A stretch of DNA of 9,215 bases from an uncultured Bacilli bacterium (GCA_947591175.1 CANQDB010000053.1:1-9215); one strand, 5' to 3'; positions 1-7,494 are shown, numbered from the stretch's first letter. A program made the numbers and translations. Notes: generated by a model from the sequence alone, not told the origin.

Positions 1-960
1 ATGAAAAATGAAATAATATTATTTGAAAACCAAAATGTTAAATTGGAGGTGAATGTAAAAGATGAAACTGTGTGGCTTACAAAAGAGCAAATGGCTAAAT
101 TATTTGATAGAGACAGAACCGTTATAACAAGGCATATAAATAATGTTTTTAAAGAAAATGAATTGGATAAAAAAGTGGTATGTGCAAAATTTGCACACAC
201 TACTCAACATGGAGCATTATCTGATAAAACTCAAACTAGAGAAGTAGATTACTATAATCTTGATATGATAATTAGTGTTGGCTATCGTGTAAAATCTAAA
301 AATGGTGTCATTTTTAGAAAGTGGGCAACTAAAGTATTAAAAGATTATATGATTAAAGGATATGCCGCTAATGAGAAGAGACTTGCTTATTTGGAAAAAA
401 CTGTTAAATTGATTGATATTGCAGGAAGAATTGATAAGACTCTAACTGGTGATGAGGCTCAAGGGATTATTAAAGTAATAAATAATTATTCCAAGGCTTT
501 AAACATTTTGGATGATTATGATCATAAACGTATTTTAAAACCTAAAGGGACTTTAGATGAAAAGAAAGTTACGTATGATGAATGTATTGAAATCATTCGT
601 AAATTAAAATTTCAAAACAATAGCAATCTCTTTGCTCTTGAACGAAATAATGGTCTAGCAAGTATCATCGATAATATCTATCAAACTTTTGATGGTCAAG
701 AACTTTATCCGAGTATTCAAGAAAAAGCAGCAAACTTCTTATATCTTATTACTAAAAACCATACTTTTATCGACGGTAACAAACGTATTGCTGCGACATT
801 GTTTATTTATTTTCTATCTTTTTATGATATTCTTTATACTGAAAATGGACAAGTTATCGATAATTATACTTTAGTTGCTATCACTTTACTGATTGCTGAA
901 TCTAATCCTAAGGAAAAAGAGGTACTTGTTGATTTGATAATGAACTTTTTGACGAAATAA
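1..960 (+). CDS. RhuM-family DNA-binding protein fused to a Fic/Doc domain
   Basis: A 319-residue protein with two parts. Residues ~1-125 match the RhuM (virulence protein) N-terminal module: a VWLTKEQMAKLF helix-turn-helix-like start (24-35), the CAKFAHT motif (61-67), YYNLDMI (84-90), GYRVKS (94-99) and a RKWAT segment (106-110). Residues ~190-319 form a Fic/Doc fold with the core HTFIDGNKR (254-262), followed by IAATLF. Fic AMP-transferases normally carry HPFx(D/E)GNGRxxR; here the second Gly is Lys261 and the last Arg is missing (Ala265), so the motif is nearer Doc, a Fic-fold kinase toxin (known biology). Activity, if any, is inference: modification or phosphorylation of a cellular target, possibly self-regulated through the DNA-binding half. 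The start at base 1 agrees with the usual RhuM beginning, but upstream sequence is not visible, so its promoter and any partner antitoxin cannot be judged. No clear terminator follows. It is probably accessory cargo next to spoIVA. Confidence 0.85.
   Translation: MKNEIILFENQNVKLEVNVKDETVWLTKEQMAKLFDRDRTVITRHINNVFKENELDKKVVCAKFAHTTQHGALSDKTQTREVDYYNLDMIISVGYRVKSKNGVIFRKWATKVLKDYMIKGYAANEKRLAYLEKTVKLIDIAGRIDKTLTGDEAQGIIKVINNYSKALNILDDYDHKRILKPKGTLDEKKVTYDECIEIIRKLKFQNNSNLFALERNNGLASIIDNIYQTFDGQELYPSIQEKAANFLYLITKNHTFIDGNKRIAATLFIYFLSFYDILYTENGQVIDNYTLVAITLLIAESNPKEKEVLVDLIMNFLTK
181..197. repeat. 17-bp perfect palindrome inside the RhuM coding region
   Basis: TGTGCAAA and TTTGCACA flank a single central A. 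The site lies over the codons for the conserved CAKFAH motif, so the symmetry may be only a by-product of that protein motif. A role as an internal operator for the encoded DNA-binding protein is possible but unsupported. Confidence 0.35.
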
Positions 961-970
961 TTCTTTTTTG

Positions 971-998
971 AAATAATTTCAAAACTATCACATACATT
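971..998 (+). promoter_or_regulatory. Putative sigma-E (mother-cell sporulation) promoter of spoIVA
   Basis: CATACATT at 991-998 fits the Bacillus sigma-E -10 consensus CATACAnT at every defined position. A looser -35 candidate, AAATAAT (971-977), lies 13 bases upstream. Transcription would start near 1005, giving a leader of about 20 bases that just holds the ribosome binding site. In Bacillus subtilis spoIVA is transcribed by sigma-E, so placement and identity agree. The -10 match is seen directly; sigma-E use is inferred. Confidence 0.7.
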
Positions 999-1011
999 TA
1001 AATGAAAGCAT

Positions 1012-1020
1012 AAGGAGAGA
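1012..1020 (+). promoter_or_regulatory. Ribosome binding site of spoIVA
   Basis: AAGGAGAGA is followed by a six-base gap (1021-1026) before the ATG at 1027. It fixes the start, which also gives the N-terminus expected for the family. Confidence 0.85.
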
Positions 1021-1026
1021 AAGTGT

Positions 1027-2502
1027 ATGGATAAGAAAGAAATTATTAAGAACATAGCAGAGCGTACTGGTGGAGATATTTATTTAGGAGTCGTGGGAAG
1101 TGTACGAACTGGTAAAAGTACTTTTATAAAGAAAGTTATTGAAACGCTCGTAGTTCCTTATATTCCTGATGAATATGAAAAGAAAAGAGCACTTGATGAA
1201 ATACCGCAAAGTGCAGCAGGAAAAACTATTATGACAACGGAACCAAAGTTTGTACCAAATCAAGCGGCTAAAGTGCAAATCGATGATTTTACATGTAATA
1301 TTCGTTTAATTGATTGTGTCGGTTACCTAATCGATAATGCAAAGGGTGCCGAAGATGAAAATGGACCACGTTTAGTAAAGACACCATGGTACGATGATCC
1401 GATTCCTTTTGTCGAGGCTGCAGAACTTGGAACTGAAAAGGTAATTAAAGATCATTCGACGATTGGTATTGTGGTTACGACCGATGGCTCAATTGGAGAA
1501 TTTTCAAGAAATGACTATCTCGAAGCCGAAAATAGAGTTATAAGTGAACTAAAAGAAATTGGTAAACCTTTTATTGTCTTACTTAATTCGACGCATCCGA
1601 TGTTACCAGAGACGGAGCGAATTGCCGAAAGTTTACGGGAAGAACATGGAGTTCCAGTCATGCCTATCAATATCGAAAACATGAATGAAAAAGATATGTA
1701 CGATATTTTAAGAGAGGCTTTGTATGAATTCCCAGTCTTGGAAGTACAAGTTAATATGCCTGAGTGGATTGCCATTTTAAATCCTAAACACGAAGTTAAA
1801 AAGAGTTATATCGAGGCTATTCGAGAAAGTGTCGTGGCTGTCAATAAACTAAGAGATATCGAAACGATTACGGATCACTTTTTAAATAATGAGACAATTT
1901 CGAAGGCTTATATTTCGGAAGTAAATCCGGCGACTGGGGTTGTGACAATTTCTTTAGAGGCTCCAGCGGAACTATATAATCAAGTGTTAACAGATATCAT
2001 TAAGATTGATGTTACCAATAAAGCAGAACTATTATCACTGTTCCAAGAATTCAACGAGGCAAAACGCGAATACGACCAAGTAAAATATGCCTTAAAGATG
2101 GTTAAACAAACTGGCTATGGGGTCGCATCTCCTAGTTTAGAAGATATGAAACTAGATACACCTGAAATTACGAAACAAGGAAGTCGCTATGGTGTTAAGT
2201 TAAGAGCAGTTGCTCCTAGTATACATATGATTAGAGTGGACGTTCAAAGTACTTTTGAACCTATTATTGGAAGTGAACTACAAAGTAAAGAACTAATCGA
2301 CTACCTAATGAAAGACAATACGACGAATCCGCAAAATATTTGGAAGAGTGAAATCTTTGGACGTAGTCTAGATGTCATTGTCCAAGAAGGAATTCAATCA
2401 AAAATCAGTTTAATGCCAGATAATATTCGCTATAAGTTACAGTCGACTCTTACAAAGATCGTCAACAAAGGTTCTAACAATATGATTGCTATCGTTTTAT
2501 AA
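1027..2502 (+). CDS. spoIVA: Stage IV sporulation protein A, spore coat morphogenetic ATPase
   Basis: A 491-residue protein, essentially the length of Bacillus subtilis SpoIVA (492), and alignable with it by eye from end to end. SpoIVA is a soluble TRAFAC-type ATPase that polymerises irreversibly on the outer forespore membrane after recruitment by SpoVM, forming the platform for coat assembly; it also affects cortex formation (known biology). Visible here: the IAERTGGDIYLGVVG start, Walker A GSVRTGKST (24-32, Lys30), the IMTTEPKFVPNQ segment (68-79) with the paired threonines 70-71 that correspond to the sensor threonines, Walker B-like IRLIDCVGY (92-100, Asp96), and EDENGPR, TPWYDDPIPF and ALYEFPVLEV blocks. 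The C-terminal part keeps YALKMVKQTGYG, APSIHMIRVDV and IFGRSLD, and ends in IAIVL like the Bacillus protein (IAIIL). No key residue is missing, so it should be functional. It has its own sigma-E-like promoter and looks monocistronic. The hbs and gpsA neighbours usual in Bacillus are absent. Confidence 0.97.
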   Translation: MDKKEIIKNIAERTGGDIYLGVVGSVRTGKSTFIKKVIETLVVPYIPDEYEKKRALDEIPQSAAGKTIMTTEPKFVPNQAAKVQIDDFTCNIRLIDCVGYLIDNAKGAEDENGPRLVKTPWYDDPIPFVEAAELGTEKVIKDHSTIGIVVTTDGSIGEFSRNDYLEAENRVISELKEIGKPFIVLLNSTHPMLPETERIAESLREEHGVPVMPINIENMNEKDMYDILREALYEFPVLEVQVNMPEWIAILNPKHEVKKSYIEAIRESVVAVNKLRDIETITDHFLNNETISKAYISEVNPATGVVTISLEAPAELYNQVLTDIIKIDVTNKAELLSLFQEFNEAKREYDQVKYALKMVKQTGYGVASPSLEDMKLDTPEITKQGSRYGVKLRAVAPSIHMIRVDVQSTFEPIIGSELQSKELIDYLMKDNTTNPQNIWKSEIFGRSLDVIVQEGIQSKISLMPDNIRYKLQSTLTKIVNKGSNNMIAIVL

Positions 2503-2524
2503 AAGGCTTAAATAAGTCTTTTTT
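2503..2524 (+). terminator. Rho-independent terminator after spoIVA
   Basis: AAGGCTTA (2503-2510) pairs with TAAGTCTT (2513-2520) with one G-T wobble, and a run of six T (2519-2524) follows. The stem can extend by A-T pairs back into the stop codon. It is AT-rich and modest in strength, but it is placed directly after the stop codon and before a new promoter. Confidence 0.55.
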
Positions 2525-2525
2525 C

Positions 2526-2554
2526 TTGTTATTTTAAGGATTTTATGGTATTAT
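2526..2554 (+). promoter_or_regulatory. Putative sigma-A promoter with extended -10 for the large gene
   Basis: TTGTTA (2526-2531) as the -35 is separated by exactly 17 bases from TATTAT (2549-2554), and TG at 2546-2547 gives an extended -10 (TGGTATTAT). The predicted start is near 2561, leaving a leader of about 20 bases. It begins right after the T-run of the spoIVA terminator, suggesting that the next gene is expressed in growing cells independently of sporulation. Confidence 0.6.
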
Positions 2555-2566
2555 AAAACTCGCATT

Positions 2567-2573
2567 AGGGGGG
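2567..2573 (+). promoter_or_regulatory. G-tract ribosome binding site of the large gene
   Basis: AGGGGGG lies 7 bases before the ATG at 2581. It replaces the A of AGGAGG by G and would pair with the anti-Shine-Dalgarno partly through G-U wobbles. The run of six G stands out in this AT-rich sequence. Confidence 0.6.
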
Positions 2574-2580
2574 TATTGCA

Positions 2581-5500
2581 ATGCTTGATGATTATGAAAA
2601 TGAAGATGTTATTTCTTATGTCGATGAATTAGTTAAAGATGTAACCTCAAAGACACCCAAAGAAAAAATGAAAGAACTATACATGTCTGGTACTAAGAAA
2701 CTATTAATGGCATTAACTAATGATAATTATAGTGGAGATTTTTATGATTTAGTATCTCATTATGCTACGTTTTTGAAAAAATGGCACCATAACGATTCTG
2801 AATTTGCTGACAATTATAAATGTTTAGTAGAATCTTTGCCAATAAGTTCTATTAGACTAGCTAATACGAGATTATTCTTTCATTTTGAAGATTCGCTTTT
2901 TGAATATGCTCACAAATATGCTAGTGATATTTTTGAAATTGAAAAATCTCAAGATAATGTTAAGGATAAAAGAACTAAAGTAAGTGGTGAAACAGTAAAA
3001 TCAATTAATCGCCAAGCAGTTATCCTATTACTTAATTCGTTACTTGATAAAAATTCTCAGGAACCAAAGAAACCTATTGAAGATATTATCGATGATTTTT
3101 ATCTAATAAGATGTACATGGCAGGCGCATGATCCTAATTTTGCCTTTTTATATAAGGAGTTATTAGCTGAATATTCCAATGAAGATTTTGAGTTGTTAGA
3201 TAAGATTTTTAAAGAAAATGGAAATGTAGTAACTCTAGATATAGATGATCGTAAGGAAATAAATGAAAAAGAACTGGATGAAAAGATTATGCCAAGAAGT
3301 GAGTTTCAAAAAAAATTAAATAGTATGGCACAAGGACAAAGGAATGCTTTTGTAATTCAAACGTTAAATACTTTAGTTAGTCAAATATTAAAAAATAATT
3401 CTAGTAGTTCGCAAGAGGAACTTATCATTGATTTCGTTCATATTCGTCACCTTATTTCAAATTCTACTTATCAAATATGGTTAGATCAGATATTAGCAGA
3501 TGACTATAATAATCTAAAGAAGATCTTAGAACAACACAATATATCTTTGGCAGATGAGTTTCAAACTTTAAAAACTTTAGCAAGCCAAATTTTGAAAGAA
3601 GATTCTAGTCGTTTACAAAAAGACATTGTCAATGATTTCATTTACATTCGTTCACTTATTTCAGGCCCTATTTATCAAAAATGGTTAGATCAAATGTCAG
3701 ATTATGAGTATAATCATTTAAAGGAAATTTTAGAACACAATGATTTTTCTATAGATAAAGGACCTTCTTCTAAGAGTACGTCTCTTTCTTCTAAGGTAAC
3801 TAGTAACAATTTATCTTATCAACAATTCCTCGATTTAATACCTGAAGAAACTTTGAATTATTTGAAATTTGTTGCACCTTATTTAGCTACTTATCTCAAA
3901 AAATCATCATTATCTATTGAAAACGTTACAGTTTATGGTGAACTTGATATGTATTTTGTTATATTGTTTGCTACTAGTGCTTCTTTTTTGCCATCTTATT
4001 TGACGCAATTTAAACAAGCGAAATTTCATATTCCAGAAATAGAACGTCCAAAGGAAGAGACAGATCTTTTTGAGATAGAAAATATACTTAGAACTTTTGC
4101 TGGTAAGGCTTTTCAAAATCCCTTATTTTGCTCGACGTTATTACCAATTGATTTATTAGATTTAGTCTTTGATAAATTTTATGATAATGGTCATTTTATA
4201 TCAAGTGGACTTCTCTTTAATGAACTTTCATCGGGTTTTGTTAATGATAACATTGGAGAATTATCTGATAAGGAACATGAACAGTATTTAAATGTTTTAG
4301 AGAGAAAACTTTTTGAAGGTTATCCCTTAGTAGTCAATAAATATATTAACAATGCTGTTGTTATTCAAAATGCTTTAAGGTATCAAGAATGCTTCCCAAG
4401 TCATTTAGATATTCCGGCCACGTCACTTTTACTATCTATTTATTTTTCACGTCATGTGCAAGAAAGTGGCAATAAAGAAATTACAGATATTGCGGCAATT
4501 TGGGATGTTTTAGAAGAAAATGGTTTTGATATAAAAGATTTACTCAAAGGTTTTGGACTTACAGAAAAGAAAATTCAAGATGCATTACTAACAGTTAATT
4601 ATTTGACTAGTGATGATAAAAAAGGTATGTATGCTAAAGGTAAAGTTTTGCCTCTGATTCGCTCACAATATTATCCATATTATGCTTCTTCTAATCCAAA
4701 AGAGGTTCAAGTTTCAACTATTTTTCAAAAATTATTAGATCCTACCTTTGTAGGAAATATGACTGTTGATTCTATTTTGGGAACGTTTTCTTGTAGCAGT
4801 CATCTCTTTGACGATATGGATGAGTTACTTGTTAAGACGAAGGAAAAATTAAAAAGAGAACAATTCGTCCGCGATAAGCATGATTTTTATAATTCTCTAT
4901 CAAGAGATGTACGAAGTTTTATCGATTATACGGGCGATACTTATCAAACTATCATTACTAGAATGCAAGATGAGAAACATAATACGCGATATTTATCTCA
5001 CGAAGAAGATGCTCTTGGTTTAGCCTTTTTACTATCTTCTTATCATTTTGGAAATGATGTTTCAGTTTTCTTTAACGATCATGGAGTTACCAAAGAAAAA
5101 GTTTTGGACCTTGTAAAGTTAAATGTTACAGATGAAGATATTGCTAATACAACGATTCCTTTTTATACTTTGGGTAATACATTTAGAGCAATTATTTATG
5201 AAGGAAATAATAAAGATTTGAATAGTAGAGAAATTACTCTTAACGATATTGTTTCAAACTTTATAATTACGAAGAGTGTTTCTTTTGAATTTATAAAAAC
5301 TGTTTTTGAGACAATTCAACCTGATATTGGTATAGAGCAAGATTTTATCAAACAAGTCGAAACGTATTTAGCCAACAAAAAGGAAAAGGAACTTTTAGCT
5401 TTTGAAAAGGATTTCTTTGAAGGATTGTCTCCTGTTGTAAGCGAATTTTTGAAGCTATCTATCTCATCTTATGGACGTACTTCTAAGCCATATGATTCAT

Positions 5501-7494
5501 CGCTTATTGCTCCATCATTTATAGATGCTCTAGTTAAAATGAAGGATAATGAAAAAGTTGGACCTGTTTATAGGTATTGTACTAAGTATTTTCCAATCGA
5601 TGAGTCTAAATTATATAAAACTTCTCGGAAAATAGATTATGATAAGTCTCTATTAAAAGAATATCTTCCGTTTTTACAAGAAGGAGTAAATGCTACTAGA
5701 CAAAAGAATGAAATCACTATTCCATCTATAATTGAAACAGTTTTTTCTTTAAATTATCGCCCTTTAAGAGAGGAATTTGTTAATTTAGATGAGAAAGTTG
5801 CAAACTTTATCGAAGAAGAAAAACGAGAAGAAGAAAAAAGAAAGCAAGAAGAAAAAAATCGCGAAGAACTATCTTTAGCAGAAGATGTAATGGAATGTTT
5901 AGATGAAGAAAACATTCAATATATGAAAAAGGTTTTGTTAATTAATCGTTATATAAAAGAACATCATCCTAAAAAGGATATTTTAAAAGATTCTTCTATT
6001 AGACAAATGTCTTTGGCTTTGGCTTTGTACTATGTCGATAATCCAGTAGTTAAGTATTTTGAAAAGCAATATATAACTTTAGGTAAGTTGGCAAATATTT
6101 TCGAGGTGGATACTTTGAAACTTAAAATGTTACAAAGTGAGGACATTGATTATCGATTGTTTTTTGATCAATATCTTCCATATTTTATGGATGAAGATAA
6201 AATAAGAAATGTTCTTAATGAAGTAGAGGATCTAACGATTGATTCAGAAAAGGCTACAATCGCCGGTAGTGCAAAGTTTTTATTCCAAGAAGAGACTGAA
6301 AAAGATTCAACTTTCCAAAATGCTGTCAAGACACTCGGGTGTGACTATGATATTTTGAAATATGAGGTTACTACTTTACAAGATTACGAATTATCATTAG
6401 ACTTAGATGCTCGAATTGGAAGACTTTTAAATACGCCTATATCTAGTATTGATTTAGGAAGTATGAAAGATATATTATTCTTTGGAGACTCTATCTATAA
6501 TCATTTACGTTATATACAAGACGCTTTACCAACACCAAGTGAAATGGCTACGTCGACAGCCCTTCAACCAATGAGTGAGGTTCGCGATAAGATATACTTA
6601 ATTGAAAAGGTTGAAAAAAAGAGAACTGGTATTTTAAAAATGATTCCTCAAAGTATCGTTAATTTGATTTTTAAACCACAGGAACAAAAAGTTTTAGATC
6701 CAGCTTCTTTACCTTATTTAAGAGAGACACTAGATAAAGATATCGAGGTTTTATCGGAACAAGTTAAAGGATACGATGCTATTAGACAATATATCGAAGC
6801 TCATAAGGCTAAAAACGAAGAGATGTTACAAGTTGCTAAAGGGGCTTTTAAGCAGGCACGCAAAAAAGAAATTGAAACTAGTCGTGATAAGGCTAAATTC
6901 GATGAATATCTTACATGGAAAGCTAAAAGAGAAACGTTGGAAGTTAAAGTTAGGAGACTAAAAGAAGCTTCAACTTTGCTAAAACAACAACTTACACAAA
7001 TAAATCAAATGATGGCAAGCCACGTAATGACAATCGATGGACTTAAGACTTCACGTGATAATTTTATTCCAATTATTGGTAGTCAAATTGCTATTCAGGC
7101 TGGACTAAATGCGCAAGGACAATCTCTTGAACTTACACAAGGAGTTATGAACTTAATGGATTCTTTGATTCAACATAATAAAGAAAATGCTACAGAAAAC
7201 GTGCAACTATTGCATTCGTTTAATTTACCAAGCGACACTTACGATCGGATGGAAAGTGCTGTTAATACCTTCTTTGCTCGAATTGAAGATTTGAAGAAAC
7301 CAAGTCCACTTGATTCTTTGCCACCTATTATAGATGCCGAATTTACAGAACTAGATGAAGTAGATAAAGAAATAAAAGAAGAAACTGGTTTAACACCTGG
7401 AGTACCTAGTTCTAGTGAAACTATTATAGAAAGTAATGAAGAACAAGAGACAACTGATCAAGATGAAAAGCCAAAAACTTATCAAAAAAAGTAA
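2581..7494 (+). CDS. Giant helical-repeat protein with C-terminal TelA-like domain
   Basis: A 1637-residue protein that I do not recognise as a whole. No signal peptide, membrane segment or Walker motif is visible, so it is probably cytoplasmic. Domains read by eye: residues ~41-390, four copies of a ~65-70 residue helical repeat; ~390-410, a Ser/Lys-rich linker; ~447-1262, about five diverged helical modules resembling Clp N-terminal domains, with a recurring YLPF/YLPY motif; 1078-1099, a Glu/Lys/Arg-rich, probably coiled-coil stretch inside that region; ~1280-1575, a region like TelA (toxic anion resistance), with DLGSMKDILFFGDSI (1291-1305), the basic segment KKRTGILKMIPQ (1346-1357), long coiled coils (1378-1480), then FIPIIGSQIAIQAGLNAQGQ (1495-1514); 1576-1637, an acidic disordered tail. 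TelA proteins are normally stand-alone at ~350-400 residues and are linked to tellurite or cell-envelope-agent tolerance (known of the family; mechanism unclear). A scaffold or stress-response role is only inference. It has its own sigma-A-like promoter and ends in a strong terminator. It could be lineage-specific. Confidence 0.9.
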   Translation: MLDDYENEDVISYVDELVKDVTSKTPKEKMKELYMSGTKKLLMALTNDNYSGDFYDLVSHYATFLKKWHHNDSEFADNYKCLVESLPISSIRLANTRLFFHFEDSLFEYAHKYASDIFEIEKSQDNVKDKRTKVSGETVKSINRQAVILLLNSLLDKNSQEPKKPIEDIIDDFYLIRCTWQAHDPNFAFLYKELLAEYSNEDFELLDKIFKENGNVVTLDIDDRKEINEKELDEKIMPRSEFQKKLNSMAQGQRNAFVIQTLNTLVSQILKNNSSSSQEELIIDFVHIRHLISNSTYQIWLDQILADDYNNLKKILEQHNISLADEFQTLKTLASQILKEDSSRLQKDIVNDFIYIRSLISGPIYQKWLDQMSDYEYNHLKEILEHNDFSIDKGPSSKSTSLSSKVTSNNLSYQQFLDLIPEETLNYLKFVAPYLATYLKKSSLSIENVTVYGELDMYFVILFATSASFLPSYLTQFKQAKFHIPEIERPKEETDLFEIENILRTFAGKAFQNPLFCSTLLPIDLLDLVFDKFYDNGHFISSGLLFNELSSGFVNDNIGELSDKEHEQYLNVLERKLFEGYPLVVNKYINNAVVIQNALRYQECFPSHLDIPATSLLLSIYFSRHVQESGNKEITDIAAIWDVLEENGFDIKDLLKGFGLTEKKIQDALLTVNYLTSDDKKGMYAKGKVLPLIRSQYYPYYASSNPKEVQVSTIFQKLLDPTFVGNMTVDSILGTFSCSSHLFDDMDELLVKTKEKLKREQFVRDKHDFYNSLSRDVRSFIDYTGDTYQTIITRMQDEKHNTRYLSHEEDALGLAFLLSSYHFGNDVSVFFNDHGVTKEKVLDLVKLNVTDEDIANTTIPFYTLGNTFRAIIYEGNNKDLNSREITLNDIVSNFIITKSVSFEFIKTVFETIQPDIGIEQDFIKQVETYLANKKEKELLAFEKDFFEGLSPVVSEFLKLSISSYGRTSKPYDSSLIAPSFIDALVKMKDNEKVGPVYRYCTKYFPIDESKLYKTSRKIDYDKSLLKEYLPFLQEGVNATRQKNEITIPSIIETVFSLNYRPLREEFVNLDEKVANFIEEEKREEEKRKQEEKNREELSLAEDVMECLDEENIQYMKKVLLINRYIKEHHPKKDILKDSSIRQMSLALALYYVDNPVVKYFEKQYITLGKLANIFEVDTLKLKMLQSEDIDYRLFFDQYLPYFMDEDKIRNVLNEVEDLTIDSEKATIAGSAKFLFQEETEKDSTFQNAVKTLGCDYDILKYEVTTLQDYELSLDLDARIGRLLNTPISSIDLGSMKDILFFGDSIYNHLRYIQDALPTPSEMATSTALQPMSEVRDKIYLIEKVEKKRTGILKMIPQSIVNLIFKPQEQKVLDPASLPYLRETLDKDIEVLSEQVKGYDAIRQYIEAHKAKNEEMLQVAKGAFKQARKKEIETSRDKAKFDEYLTWKAKRETLEVKVRRLKEASTLLKQQLTQINQMMASHVMTIDGLKTSRDNFIPIIGSQIAIQAGLNAQGQSLELTQGVMNLMDSLIQHNKENATENVQLLHSFNLPSDTYDRMESAVNTFFARIEDLKKPSPLDSLPPIIDAEFTELDEVDKEIKEETGLTPGVPSSSETIIESNEEQETTDQDEKPKTYQKK
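2701..3750 (+). repeat. Four-copy ~65-70 residue helical repeat in the N-terminal third of the large protein
   Basis: Copies lie at about residues 41-100, 145-213, 258-322 and 326-390. Copies 1 and 2 align without gaps from Asp56/Asp168, sharing Trp68/Trp180, a following Asp, Phe-Ala and Tyr-Lys-x-Leu. Copies 2 to 4 share a DFxxIR core and a Tyr-containing helix followed by an LxxIL/F-type helix. The last two copies are the closest (listed separately). The pattern suggests an alpha-solenoid or a stack of helical hairpins. I cannot name a family for it. Confidence 0.65.
3352..3750 (+). repeat. 204-bp tandem duplication within the large gene
   Basis: Residues 258-322 and 326-390 align without gaps at an offset of 68 residues (204 bases), with 34 of 65 positions identical, including QTL.TL.SQILK, DF..IR.LIS, YQ.WLDQ and YN.LK.ILE. 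DNA similarity is also visible, for example TTAGATCA at 3481 and at 3685. This is a fairly recent in-frame duplication compared with the more diverged copies before it. Confidence 0.9.
3919..6366 (+). repeat. About five diverged Clp N-domain-like helical modules in the large protein
   Basis: Module starts are near residues 447, 610, 804, 975 and 1138, so the period is ~165-195. Each has a first half of the form hydrophobic helix, short gap, phenylalanine- or valine-rich helix, then a G-[VF]-[TD]-x-x-x-[LV]-like turn (NGFDIKDLL 647-655, HGVTKEKVL 834-842), a linker, a YLPF-type motif, and a second half such as EITLNDIVSNFI (884-895) or KFLFQEE...LGCDYDILK (1232-1260). The pairwise-half design and the EHLLLALL-like helices recall the double repeat of Clp N-terminal domains. 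The repetition is seen; the Clp_N link is inference. Confidence 0.45.

Noticed and set aside
954..978. GAAATAATT occurs twice (954-962 and 970-978) around the end of the RhuM gene; possible terminator or operator pair
   Set aside because: Only a short AT-rich direct repeat; the best stem is GAAAT/ATTTC with a 17-base loop, too weak to call a terminator.
1515..1775. 86-codon open frame on the minus strand inside spoIVA
   Set aside because: It is antisense to a strongly conserved gene and shows no start signal; a by-product of codon use.
5812..5877. Glu/Lys/Arg-rich stretch of the giant protein as a sign of an SMC- or myosin-like motor
   Set aside because: The charged stretch is only about 22 residues long and no Walker A or ABC signature is present anywhere in the protein.
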